A stretch of DNA of 51,448 nucleotides, taken from Anaerolineae bacterium (GTDB taxonomy: Bacteria; Chloroflexota; Anaerolineae; JAADDB01). The DNA lies in assembly GCA_015490995.1 (NCBI GenBank), contig WFWT01000040.1, positions 1 to 51,448 on the forward strand, read 5' to 3'. The notes beneath the pieces were generated by a model that was not told where the DNA came from, made no database searches, and saw only the letters and a list, made by a program, of their open reading frames with translations. This document shows positions 1 to 6,443 of the stretch, piece by piece. A program made the translations under genes and the position numbers. The stretch's first letter is position 1. The number at the start of each line of letters is the position of its first letter.

Positions 1-49
1 CAATCTTCTGTTCAAAAAATCCTTTACTGCGAATCTGTATTGTGCTTGC

Positions 50-424
50 TTATAGAGGAATTTGCCAATAACACCATTCTTGTAAAGTCGATGGAATGAT
101 TCTGAGATGCCATGTGGTTGCCAAGCGCAGAACGATCAAACAAGTGGGGCATAAGAATATAGCAATTGGTAATTCTCGTGAATCAAATAGAGATAGAAAG
201 TTGCTGCTAAACTTCCCGTATGCTGTAGACAACAAAAAACCGCCACCGATCATTGCTATGCCATATACAGTGAAGGCAAATGCAATAACATTCCATATGT
301 TTTGATAAAATATTCTGAGAAAAAGTTCGCACAACGGATCATGGCGACAAAATGATGATGGTTGCACTTCTCTCAAAATGACTTTAAATGTAATTTGTTC
401 AAGCTTCTTGCTATCATCTTGCAT
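50..424 (-). CDS. Small hypothetical membrane protein
   Basis: This 124-residue protein is not recognised. Two hydrophobic stretches, at about residues 45-68 and 85-105, suggest two membrane helices, with a charged N-terminal region of about 40 residues probably in the cytoplasm. It contains several cysteines (residues 26, 32, 92, 95 and 118) but no motif I can name. No convincing Shine-Dalgarno sequence precedes the ATG. It lies about 120 bp downstream of the deaminase-membrane fusion gene on the same strand, so the two may be co-transcribed. Codon use is AT-rich, like the deaminase gene and unlike the rest of the window, which points to joint acquisition. It could also be a fragment of a longer gene. 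The function is unknown. Confidence 0.5.
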   Translation of the reverse strand: MQDDSKKLEQITFKVILREVQPSSFCRHDPLCELFLRIFYQNIWNVIAFAFTVYGIAMIGGGFLLSTAYGKFSSNFLSLFDSRELPIAIFLCPTCLIVLRLATTWHLRIIPSTLQEWCYWQIPL

Positions 425-541
425 TACTAAAGCCCGCCATGCCTAATGCTTGAAAGGAAGTTTATCCATCTCAAAGCGCTTCTTGCACACCTTGCTTGTA
501 CTCCATTAGAATAGAGCAAATGTGTACGATGGCGAGTAACA

Positions 542-1447
542 CTACCACCCAAGCACTAATTCAAGAAAAATGGCTGCTGAATAAGAAGCTAGCGAAACAA
601 TGAGAATATATACGCTTATGTAAAGCCATTTCGTTTTTCTATCTCTTATCTGTTGAATTATGTCTATCACAGATTGTGTTGAGTTAAGTTTCGCGGCAAT
701 CTGCCCTGCCCACTTAAAAGTAAGTATCCTTGTTATCACAACAATACATGCAACTAGCGCGAGAAACGTGGCCAGCCCTATGAGAACTCTTGATGCTGGA
801 TTAAGCATAGCGATCGATGAAAGTCCAGCTGCTGTTATTGCAACAAGTAATCCTGTCAAAGTGATGAGAGCATTAGCACTCTCTTCTATAGATACAGACT
901 GTCTGCCAAAGAGCTTGTAAACTTCTGCATATGGCCCAGTAAACACTCGAAGTGTCATCGCCTGTTCCCGTTTACGGACATCTGTTGGCGTGAAAGGCGT
1001 CTTCACCTTTCTCAGAGCGGCGGCTAATTCTAAAAGAGCTCTGCATTGGCTGTCATCCACGAACACAACGCGCGGTTTGTTAAGCGTCAAGTGACCATGT
1101 GTAATAGCTCCGTATACCGGGTCGGTTGCACCTGCTACAATAGTATCAATGCCCGCGAGCGTTGCAGCGCCGAGACACATTGTACAGGGCTCACAAGTTG
1201 TATACAATATACATCCTTGCAAGTCTCGTCCGAGCCGCGCCACTGCCGTGCGGATTGCCAACATCTCCGCATGTGCGGTTGGATCCCCGGTGGAATATGC
1301 ACGGTTGTGCTCAGACGTTATTAGCACACCATCCTTATAAACTGCGGCCCCATAAGGCGCATCGCCAATTTCAAGTGCTTTTCGTGCTGCATTGACAGCT
1401 TCTTCCAATCCATTAAGGTCCAAATTCGTGTTGGCATGCTCTAACAT
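542..1447 (-). CDS. Nucleoside/cytidine-type deaminase fused to a membrane domain
   Basis: Residues 10-155 form a cytidine/deoxycytidylate deaminase fold. The zinc-binding and catalytic motifs are complete: HAE at 59-61 (ligand H59, proton shuttle E61) and PCTMC at 87-91 (ligands C88 and C91). This variant is closest to the guanine deaminase and tRNA adenosine deaminase (TadA) branch. Residues 185-301 are unusual for that family: three hydrophobic segments at about 192-214, 221-241 and 274-299 separated by short charged loops. Most soluble deaminases of this branch are about 150-160 residues, so the second half is an added domain. The start is fixed by AAGGAG 8 bp upstream. The IS4-family element ends 17 bp before the ATG, so the native promoter has been displaced. 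Substrate is unknown; a role in nucleotide signalling or defence is speculation. Confidence 0.85.
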   Translation of the reverse strand: MLEHANTNLDLNGLEEAVNAARKALEIGDAPYGAAVYKDGVLITSEHNRAYSTGDPTAHAEMLAIRTAVARLGRDLQGCILYTTCEPCTMCLGAATLAGIDTIVAGATDPVYGAITHGHLTLNKPRVVFVDDSQCRALLELAAALRKVKTPFTPTDVRKREQAMTLRVFTGPYAEVYKLFGRQSVSIEESANALITLTGLLVAITAAGLSSIAMLNPASRVLIGLATFLALVACIVVITRILTFKWAGQIAAKLNSTQSVIDIIQQIRDRKTKWLYISVYILIVSLASYSAAIFLELVLGW

Positions 1448-1464
1448 TGACTTTCTCCTTGGAA

Positions 1465-1474
1465 CCGACAGTTT
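1465..1474. repeat. IS terminal inverted repeat, left
   Basis: CCGACAGTTT, identical to the reverse complement of 2649-2658. It lies immediately next to the transposase stop codon. Confidence 0.75.
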
Positions 1475-2554
1475 TCACTTGAAGTAGGGTAGCAAGCGGA
1501 TACGGACGGGATGGCCGAGGGTGAAGTGACGTTTCAGGCTGTCATACCCAATCCGAAACACGCTCAAGGTGTGACGATGCCGGCGGTCCACCAGATACCG
1601 TTGACCGCGCTTGATGACGTTTGTCCCAACCGCCACATGCCACACGTAGAGCAACGCCAGGGCCAGGAACAGGCGCACCAGCACCCGCCCATCCCGGATA
1701 TGGGTTTTGTCCAGGTGGAAGCCGTGGCTTTTCAAGTCCCGGTGCATTTCTTCCGTCCACATGCGACGGCGGTAGGCCCGCAACGCCTGGCGAGGCGTAG
1801 CCAAGGAGGTGGCGAGAAACCATGGCTTGTCCTCACCCGGTTCCCAATGCACCACCAGGCGACACGGATGGCGATGGGCAGCGGTCAACCGCACCTCCGG
1901 GTACCAGTGCGTTTGGCCCGGGGTGGCCATATGCTCCTCCAAGAACAGCCACCGGCGCCGGTCGACCAGGTAGACCCATATGCCGCTCCTTTGCCGCAAC
2001 ACGTAATCCCATCCCCAGGCCTCCAGTTGCCGAATCAAAGCCACGCTGCCGAATTCACTGTCGCCCACCACCAGCACGGGTGTGCCTTCCGGTATCCAAC
2101 GCCGCACCCGGGCCAGGAGGGCCCGCTGTTGGACACGGCTGCTATGCCCTTTCTTGTGACGCACCCAGGTCCAGGCCAGGGGCAAGGCCCGGCGGCGAAA
2201 GGCCAGGCTGACCACTATCACCTGAACGCGGGCATGAACAGATATGGTGTCCACCAGCAAGTGCACTTCGCCCTGGGCCGCAGCGGCCTGAGCCAGCAGT
2301 TGCCGGGCCACCGGCTCGTACCAGACCAGGGCCCGTACCGCTGCATTATGCAGAAAACGGCTCAAGCGACGTTCGATGCTGACCTTCTGAATGGGCCAGG
2401 GCAGGTGGACAGCCATGTGACTGAGGTGAATGCTTTTGGCCACCCACAAACCGGTCAGCAACCAGGCCATGTTGCGCACGCGAGTCAGGCGTTCCTGGGG
2501 CCAAAGTTGGCGCAGCCGCTGGAACCAGCTAGAATAGACTTGGTAGACCGGCAT
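1475..2554 (-). CDS. IS4-family DDE transposase
   Basis: This 359-residue protein cuts and rejoins the ends of the surrounding IS. The IS4 family signature is complete: first aspartate D102 (VDTIS), second aspartate D165 (GDSEFG), and a Y-(2)-R-(3)-E-(6)-K motif at Y261, R264, E268 and K275, which supplies the catalytic glutamate. A basic, tryptophan-rich N-terminal region of about 90 residues probably binds the inverted repeats. The reading frame is uninterrupted and the length is normal for small IS4 transposases, so the element may still be active. The ATG is preceded by a GGAG-containing stretch (complement of ctccctcctt at 2557-2566). The gene is GC-rich like the chromosome and unlike the AT-rich deaminase gene beside it. 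Confidence 0.9.
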   Translation of the reverse strand: MPVYQVYSSWFQRLRQLWPQERLTRVRNMAWLLTGLWVAKSIHLSHMAVHLPWPIQKVSIERRLSRFLHNAAVRALVWYEPVARQLLAQAAAAQGEVHLLVDTISVHARVQVIVVSLAFRRRALPLAWTWVRHKKGHSSRVQQRALLARVRRWIPEGTPVLVVGDSEFGSVALIRQLEAWGWDYVLRQRSGIWVYLVDRRRWLFLEEHMATPGQTHWYPEVRLTAAHRHPCRLVVHWEPGEDKPWFLATSLATPRQALRAYRRRMWTEEMHRDLKSHGFHLDKTHIRDGRVLVRLFLALALLYVWHVAVGTNVIKRGQRYLVDRRHRHTLSVFRIGYDSLKRHFTLGHPVRIRLLPYFK

Positions 2555-2600
2555 GGCTCCCTCCTTGAGGTGGTTGGTTTTCTCTCACCTGAATTCAACC

Positions 2601-2759
2601 TTAGGAGGGCCTGCCGGTCAACTGTTTTTGGCCTCCTCTCCCCTCCCCAAACTGTCGGGTAGTCAGAATAATGGTTAAAATTACTGCTGCAGCTTCGTCT
2701 TCTGGTCGTCTAACCCCGCCTATTTTGTTTCCGTGCTTGTCGTAGATATTGTAAGGCAT
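2601..2759 (-). pseudogene. Small gene truncated by the IS
   Basis: A 52-residue frame begins with a well-placed AGGAG 7 bp before its ATG and reads MPYNIYDKHGNKIGG near the start. The first 33 residues come from outside the IS. After position 2658 the frame runs into the IS end, so the last 19 residues (Arg, Gly and Gln rich) are IS-derived. The original protein is therefore probably truncated, and its true C-terminus is lost or lies elsewhere. The native part has a short polar segment followed by a hydrophobic run starting near residue 23 (AAAVILTIILT), which could be the start of a membrane helix. I do not recognise it. The dyad array at 2793-2893 lies directly upstream and could be its control region. 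Confidence 0.45.
2649..2658. repeat. IS terminal inverted repeat, right
   Basis: AAACTGTCGG, the exact reverse complement of the left repeat at 1465-1474. Confidence 0.75.
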
Positions 2760-2792
2760 ATTTGTTCTCCTTTCTGGCTGAAGTGCATCACC

Positions 2793-2893
2793 CGTTATCC
2801 GACATATTTGGCGGATATACACCCTATCCCGGGGATTATCCGGTAGATCTGCCGGATAAGGATGTGTATATCCAGCAAAACTGTCGGATATAC
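2793..2893. repeat. Three tandem 28-bp dyads with 6-bp spacers
   Basis: Three imperfect dyads sit at 2793-2820, 2834-2861 and 2866-2893. Each has two inverted 11-bp arms around a 6-bp centre (ATATTT, AGATCT and AAAACT). The arms share the consensus GTWTATCCGRC, best kept over the 8 bp TATCCGRC next to the spacer. A fourth, decayed copy may lie at 2909-2930, with only its left arm well preserved. Arms of 11 bp with a 6-8 bp spacer are the layout of core sites cut by Xer-type tyrosine recombinases, and such a recombinase gene begins 389 bp away. Multiple operators for a repressor are the main alternative. Confidence 0.7.
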
Positions 2894-2930
2894 TCCCACA
2901 TAGAGCGATATCCGGCCACATTACTGGAGG

Positions 2931-3177
2931 TGATAGGCTCAATCTGTACATGCAATAACATGGGTGCAAAAACAGTACAAGCACGCACCATACCCGTCCA
3001 GGAAACTTGACACCGGGAACACAGCGAGGTACACTTGGAGGTACAATCGAATCTGAGTTTTGCTCCACAGGGGCTGGCGTGTCCGTCGCTGGCCCCGTTT
3101 TATTTTTCCCCAATGATAATCGAAAAGCCTTGCCCCGTCAAATTTTTACTCACCTCACATATCCCGGTCCGGTTGTG
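2931..3177. other. Intergenic stretch, nothing recognised
   Basis: No supported gene, RNA or strong repeat is seen between the dyad array and the recombinase promoter. Frames that cross it on both strands lack ribosome binding sites and recognisable sequence. Confidence 0.5.
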
Positions 3178-3208
3178 TTGTGCTTCCATAAATCCCCGCG
3201 CGTATAAT
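3178..3208 (+). promoter_or_regulatory. Candidate promoter of the recombinase gene
   Basis: A perfect -10 box (TATAAT, 3203-3208) is preceded by a weaker -35 (TTGTGC, 3178-3183) at a long 19-bp spacing. It would give a leader of about 65 nt before the ATG at 3282. Confidence 0.45.
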
Positions 3209-3281
3209 CTTCCCCGGTCCCCTGCTCTGCCATGAGCCGGCGGTCCCGCCTGAGCATCATCCCCGGGCAAGGAGGATTGTA

Positions 3282-4226
3282 ATGATGTCAGGACGACTCA
3301 CACCGCCCACACTGGTATCCGCCATAGAGCAGTTCCTGCAAGCAAAAGAAGCCGCCTTCCGTTCTAAGGCCACCATTGCCAAATACAGCGACATCCTCCA
3401 AAGATTCGCCCGATATGTGGGCGAGGAGACGCCGCTGGCAGCGATTCAGACCCGGATGATCCGCGACTTCCTTGCCTCCAGGAGGCGAGAGGGATTGAGC
3501 GCCTCCTCGATAGACACCTACTTCCGCACGTTGCACACTTTCTGGAAATGGGCAACGGAGGAATACGCCCTAGGCAACAATCCCATGCAGGGTGTAGATA
3601 GGCCTCACGTGCCAAAGAGATTGCCCCCATATCTCACGGATAGCGAATGTCAGCGAATGCTTCAGGCCGCAAAACAGTCTCGCTCCGGGTTGCGAGACTG
3701 GGCCATTCTCCTCACGTTGTTCGACACCGGCATTCGGGCGGGAGAGCTGGTAGGGCTTCGGGTTAAAAACGTCAATTTCGAGATGGGAACAATAACGGTG
3801 TACGGCAAGGATGCGGAGGAGCGCTGCATACCCATCAGCGAGGCCACCGTCAAGGCTCTGAGAGCATACCTCAAGGACCGCCTTCATGATCCTGAGGCGC
3901 CGGTTTTCGTCAGTACAAAGACCGGAGAGGCGCTCACCGTGTGCGGGCTCCGGGAGATCATCCGACGGATAGCCAGAGCAGCAGGCCTGCAGCGGCGGGT
4001 GTATCCCCATCTTTTCCGGCACACTTTTGCGTACCGCTGGATCAAAATGGGCGGAAACGTGGAAAAGCTGCGATATATTCTGGGGCACTCCCGTCTGGAT
4101 ACCACCCACATCTACGCGATGGCGCGCCCTGAGGACATTCTGGAGGAACACCGGAGGCTTAATCCGGCTGGAAATCTTGTGGAAAGGGTGAAGGTTCTTC
4201 CCCTCTTAAGCGGGGAGGTAAGGTGA
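3282..4226 (+). CDS. Tyrosine recombinase (XerC/D-like integrase)
   Basis: This 314-residue enzyme is expected to integrate and excise the element. Residues 10-100 form the SAM-like N-terminal DNA-binding domain and residues 115-290 the catalytic domain. All six active-site positions are visible: R152 (TGIRAGE), K176, H243 and R246 (HLFRH), H269 (LGHS), and the nucleophile Y278 (THIYAM). AAGGAGG precedes the tandem ATG-ATG start. The stop lies 17 bp before the displaced 3' half of tRNA-Val, the classic place for an integrase gene next to its attachment site. Length and motifs resemble XerC/XerD and single-gene integrases of small islands. The chromosomal Xer function is not excluded, but the attachment-site context favours an element integrase. 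Confidence 0.93.
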   Translation: MMSGRLTPPTLVSAIEQFLQAKEAAFRSKATIAKYSDILQRFARYVGEETPLAAIQTRMIRDFLASRRREGLSASSIDTYFRTLHTFWKWATEEYALGNNPMQGVDRPHVPKRLPPYLTDSECQRMLQAAKQSRSGLRDWAILLTLFDTGIRAGELVGLRVKNVNFEMGTITVYGKDAEERCIPISEATVKALRAYLKDRLHDPEAPVFVSTKTGEALTVCGLREIIRRIARAAGLQRRVYPHLFRHTFAYRWIKMGGNVEKLRYILGHSRLDTTHIYAMARPEDILEEHRRLNPAGNLVERVKVLPLLSGEVR

Positions 4227-4243
4227 GGAATCCGATCTGTGTT

Positions 4244-4293
4244 CTTCCCTTACAAGGAGGAGGGCACAGGTTCGAGTCCTGTTCCGCCCACCA
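4244..4293 (+). pseudogene. 3' half of tRNA-Val(TAC), attachment-site scar
   Basis: Bases 4244-4260 fold as an anticodon arm with loop CTTACAA (anticodon TAC at 4251-4253). A 5-nt variable loop, a T arm (ACAGG stem, loop TTCGAGT) and the acceptor 3' strand TCCGCCC follow, then discriminator A and an encoded CCA ending at 4293. The 5' half (GGGCGGA strand and D arm) is absent; the recombinase coding sequence lies there instead. This is what integration into the tRNA 3' end leaves at the far side of an element. Confidence 0.85.
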
Positions 4294-4296
4294 TGT

Positions 4297-4328
4297 CCGT
4301 GTCCTGGTCCGGCCGGGCCAGGACACGG
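4297..4328 (+). terminator. Hairpin terminator, originally of tRNA-Val
   Basis: A perfect 11-bp stem (CCGTGTCCTGG, 4297-4307, with its complement at 4318-4328) starts 3 bp after the tRNA CCA. Only a short T-containing tail follows, so termination may be partial. It marks the original downstream side of the tRNA gene. Confidence 0.65.
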
Positions 4329-4390
4329 CTTTGCCCCACTACATCCCCTTTGTCTAAGCGCTGCGCCGCTTCCAGATTTCCGAAGAAGCC

Positions 4391-4669
4391 TTGAAAGAGG
4401 CCATCTCCTTTGGCAGAATAAGAACGACAACCATTGGTGAGGAGGTGGCGGTAGCGGAACAGGATGTGCGCGAACTGGCGAAAGGCCAGGAAGTGATGGT
4501 TGTCCGACGAGAGACTTTTAAGCATCTGCTCGTGGCGCGATGCAAGCACGTCGTGGTGTTCGCGAAAGGGGCGGCAGTGGCCAACGTCGTGACCATGAAT
4601 TTCATTGTCGCCAATCTCACGCCCAAGCGGTGGCACGAATGGTATAAAAAGTGTGGGAGCCTTTGGTGA
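4391..4669 (+). CDS. Doubtful hypothetical ORF
   Basis: A 92-residue frame that would start at TTG (4391). Just upstream the frame continues as FQISEEALKEA with CTG as another possible start. No Shine-Dalgarno sequence is visible. The product has an even mix of charged and hydrophobic residues and a hydrophobic VVVFAKGAAV segment, which looks protein-like, but I recognise no family. It lies just past the attachment scar, where gene remnants are common. It may be a decayed gene. The overlapping minus-strand frames are less convincing because one of them runs through the tRNA fragment. Confidence 0.25.
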   Translation: MKEAISFGRIRTTTIGEEVAVAEQDVRELAKGQEVMVVRRETFKHLLVARCKHVVVFAKGAAVANVVTMNFIVANLTPKRWHEWYKKCGSLW

Positions 4670-4723
4670 GCCATGGTCTCGCTCCGGGCGTAATTATGCT
4701 TTCTGTCCGCCAGCCTGCCACAT

Positions 4724-4752
4724 TTGACGAAAGCCAGGATTCGCATTAACAT
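4724..4752 (+). promoter_or_regulatory. Promoter of the SRP RNA gene
   Basis: TTGACG (4724-4729), 17-bp spacer, TAACAT (4747-4752). The predicted start, 7 bp downstream at 4759, falls exactly on the first paired base of the SRP RNA. Confidence 0.7.
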
Positions 4753-4758
4753 GAAATC

Positions 4759-5025
4759 GGCCGTGCTAGGCGGGGAGCTGGCGGTGCCCTGTACCCGCAA
4801 TCCGCCATAGCGGGGCCGAATTCCCCCCTGAGGGGCCGCCTTGACGATACTGCCCGGCTAAGCGGCGTTGAAGGCTGGGTCCCGCGCGGCGGGCACCCAC
4901 GAACCGGGTCAGGTCCGGAAGGAAGCAGCCCTAAGTGGTGCTGCCCGGGCGACGCGGGGGTGCCTGGCCTGAGCTGGCTGGCCGGGTAAGGCGTGGAGGC
5001 GGACTTCGACGGGGGGTGCACGGCC
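4759..5025 (+). ncRNA. ffs: Signal recognition particle RNA, large bacterial type
   Basis: The RNA core of the signal recognition particle, which with Ffh brings membrane and secreted proteins to the translocon. The conserved Ffh-binding domain is clear (GGTCAGGTCCGGAAGGAAGC around 4907-4926). The 5' part carries the Alu-domain sequence of the large Bacillus-type RNA (GTGCTAGGCGGGGAG followed by GGTGCCCTGTA). The ends pair (GGCCGTG at 4759 with CACGGCC ending at 5025), giving 267 nt, close to the roughly 270-nt large form. A promoter and a strong terminator flank it exactly. Frames of 80-150 codons that cross it are artefacts. Confidence 0.95.
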
Positions 5026-5026
5026 A

Positions 5027-5068
5027 CAGAGAGAGGCGCCGGTTAATCCGGCGCCTCTCTCTGTTTCG
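5027..5068 (+). terminator. Terminator of ffs
   Basis: A perfect 16-bp stem (5027-5042 with 5048-5063, loop TTAAT), then a short T stretch. It starts 1 bp after the SRP RNA. It may also stop transcripts of the convergent lgt-like gene. Confidence 0.9.
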
Positions 5069-5101
5069 ATAACTGGCAGACCGAACGTCCAGGGCACTTG
5101 C

Positions 5102-5860
5102 TCAACTCTCGACGGGCCGTTCTCCTTCCTCAACAAGTGCGGCTGGCGGGGCCGACCGGGCCAGTCCCCACAGCGCAATCAACGCTCCCACCAGCGCTAT
5201 CAGCTGGGCCCCGCGCCATCCTCCCGGCAGCAACCAGCTGTCCCCCCGCCAGGCTTCCAGAACCAACCGAGAAAAGCTGTACGCAAAAAGCAGTCGCCAC
5301 CCCCCAAGCCCTTTGCCCCAAGGCGCCGGCCGACGCCACAACCAGACAAACGTGAGCAGGGCGGCCACCATCTCGTACAATTGCACCGGATGCCGTCGGG
5401 CGCCCCACAGTTCGATTCCCCAAGGTAGGTTGGTCACCGTGCCGTAAGCATCCCCGGCCAAGAAGTTGGCCAGCGCGTATACAGCCCACCCCAAAGCCAA
5501 CGCAGGGGCCAGCGCATCCGCCAAGAGAGCTAATCGTACCCGATGACGCCGCAAATAGATCAGCCCAAGGAGCATCCCTCCTATCACAGCCACCTCGGGG
5601 ATAAATGTGCTCAACCGCGGGGTCAGCAGTGACAGCGGGGATGCCAGGTAAGCTTGTGGGTAACGGGCCGCGTAGGCCAATCGGCCAAGGATGAGCCCAC
5701 CCAACACGCTTAACAACCCCCAATTCCACACCACATCCTCTGAGATGCCCCGTTCGGCAGCACGGCGACTTCCCAGCCAGAGGACCAGATACAAGTTAGC
5801 CAGCAAGAGCAAAGGTTTGGTCGGTAACGCCAACGTACCGATGGTGATGGCCGGGTACAT
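5102..5860 (-). CDS. Lgt-like prolipoprotein diacylglyceryl transferase family protein
   Basis: A 252-residue membrane protein with about seven hydrophobic segments. Lgt moves diacylglycerol from phosphatidylglycerol to the lipobox cysteine of prelipoproteins. The family signature RHPVQLYE (residues 156-163) is present, as are GRLAY (59-63) and ANFLAGDAYG (131-140), which corresponds to the conserved GNFINGE region. However, the essential histidine of the HGG motif is not seen: residues 86-95 read FIPEVAVIGG. The Arg of the NGE..GR segment is also missing. It may therefore be a divergent Lgt or a paralogue with another substrate. The start is 1 bp from the stop of the thioredoxin-like gene, so the two are translationally linked. 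Confidence 0.75.
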   Translation of the reverse strand: MYPAITIGTLALPTKPLLLLANLYLVLWLGSRRAAERGISEDVVWNWGLLSVLGGLILGRLAYAARYPQAYLASPLSLLTPRLSTFIPEVAVIGGMLLGLIYLRRHRVRLALLADALAPALALGWAVYALANFLAGDAYGTVTNLPWGIELWGARRHPVQLYEMVAALLTFVWLWRRPAPWGKGLGGWRLLFAYSFSRLVLEAWRGDSWLLPGGWRGAQLIALVGALIALWGLARSAPPAALVEEGERPVES

Positions 5861-5861
5861 G

Positions 5862-6443
5862 TTAACGCGCCTCCATCAACCGTTGAATGCGGGCGTAGAT
5901 GGCCCCTTCTGACATTCCACCTTCCACCCGTTCAATAATGGTGCCGTCCGGCGCAATAAAGTAGGTGGTGGGCAAAAAGCGCACCCGGTATTGTTCCCCT
6001 ACCTCCATACGGGTATCCAACACAATGGGAAATGTCAACCCCAACTCGTTACGGAACGCCGCCACCACCGTAGGATCTTCAGCCTCGTTTACCGCCACGA
6101 TAATGAGCCCCTGATCGCGATACCGTTGATATGCCTTTTCAAAGGCGGGCATTTCAGCCCGGCAGGGGGGACACCACGTGGCCCAAAAGTTCAACACAAC
6201 CCGTTGACCGCGCAAGGCGCTGAGACGCAACGTGTCCCCCTCGAGGGTGAGGAGAGTGAAATCCGGGGCCAGAAAACCGGGGCGCGGCGCGGCCATCTCC
6301 CGGGTGCCCGTACCTTCCGGCGCTCGTGAAAGGACCACCCACATGATCCCCACCAACAAAACAAAAATCATCACCATGTAATAGCGCTCCCGGGGCCACA
6401 CCACACCGGGACGTTGCGTCATCTCCGTCGATGTTGAGGTCAT
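5862..6443 (-). CDS. TlpA/ResA-type membrane-anchored thioredoxin
   Basis: A 193-residue protein with one N-terminal membrane helix (about residues 22-38) and an extracytoplasmic thioredoxin fold. The active site is WCPPC at residues 90-94 (C91 and C94), and the cis-proline loop is FLPTTYF. Proteins of this kind reduce disulfides outside the cytoplasm, typically for cytochrome c maturation, or act as alkyl hydroperoxide/TSA-like thiol enzymes. The start is set by AAGGAGG 7 bp before the ATG. An out-of-frame ATG 4 bp earlier was rejected. The Lgt-like gene follows directly. No cytochrome c maturation gene is next to it, so the client proteins are unknown. Confidence 0.9.
   Translation of the reverse strand: MTSTSTEMTQRPGVVWPRERYYMVMIFVLLVGIMWVVLSRAPEGTGTREMAAPRPGFLAPDFTLLTLEGDTLRLSALRGQRVVLNFWATWCPPCRAEMPAFEKAYQRYRDQGLIIVAVNEAEDPTVVAAFRNELGLTFPIVLDTRMEVGEQYRVRFLPTTYFIAPDGTIIERVEGGMSEGAIYARIQRLMEAR

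Larger units (their letters stand above)
1465..2658 (-). mobile_element. IS4-family insertion sequence
   Basis: A 1194-bp element bounded by perfect 10-bp terminal inverted repeats (CCGACAGTTT at 1465-1474 and its complement at 2649-2658). It carries one full-length DDE transposase whose stop codon begins directly after the left repeat. The bases outside the two ends (ttggaa on the left, gtagtc on the right) do not match, so no target-site duplication is visible. That may mean old age, a deletion next to the IS, or recombination between copies. The left end lies 17 bp upstream of the deaminase start codon. The right end interrupts a small gene at 2659-2759. Confidence 0.8.
1..4293. mobile_element. 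Right-hand part of an integrated element in tRNA-Val
   Basis: A tyrosine recombinase gene ends 17 bp before a 3' half of a tRNA-Val gene, and that half is followed by what looks like the original tRNA terminator. This is the usual picture of an element inserted into the 3' end of a tRNA gene. The element should therefore lie to the left, and the intact tRNA-Val and second attachment site should lie beyond base 1. The stretch from 1 to about 1450 is clearly richer in A and T than the rest of the window, which fits recent acquisition. Cargo seen here: a small membrane protein, a deaminase-membrane fusion, an IS4-family IS, a truncated small gene and a dyad array. The left limit is not visible. 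Confidence 0.7.

Noticed and set aside
1511-2662. Long plus-strand frame opposite the transposase
   Set aside because: The minus frame has a complete DDE/YREK motif set, whereas this frame is Pro/Gln-rich with no motif, as expected for the antisense of GC-rich DNA.
2793-2893. CRISPR array reading of the repeats
   Set aside because: There are only three units, the inverted arms are imperfect, the spacing between units is irregular, and no cas gene is present.
2793-2893. Canonical dif site
   Set aside because: The geometry fits, but the arms do not match the dif consensus I know. I keep it only as a recombinase-site candidate.
4250-4636. Minus frame with GGTGLEPV near the tRNA fragment
   Set aside because: Such peptides are a well-known false translation of tRNA 3' halves read in antisense.
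4746-5178. Short frames across the SRP RNA region
   Set aside because: They lie over a structured RNA with its own promoter and terminator. No ribosome binding sites are seen.
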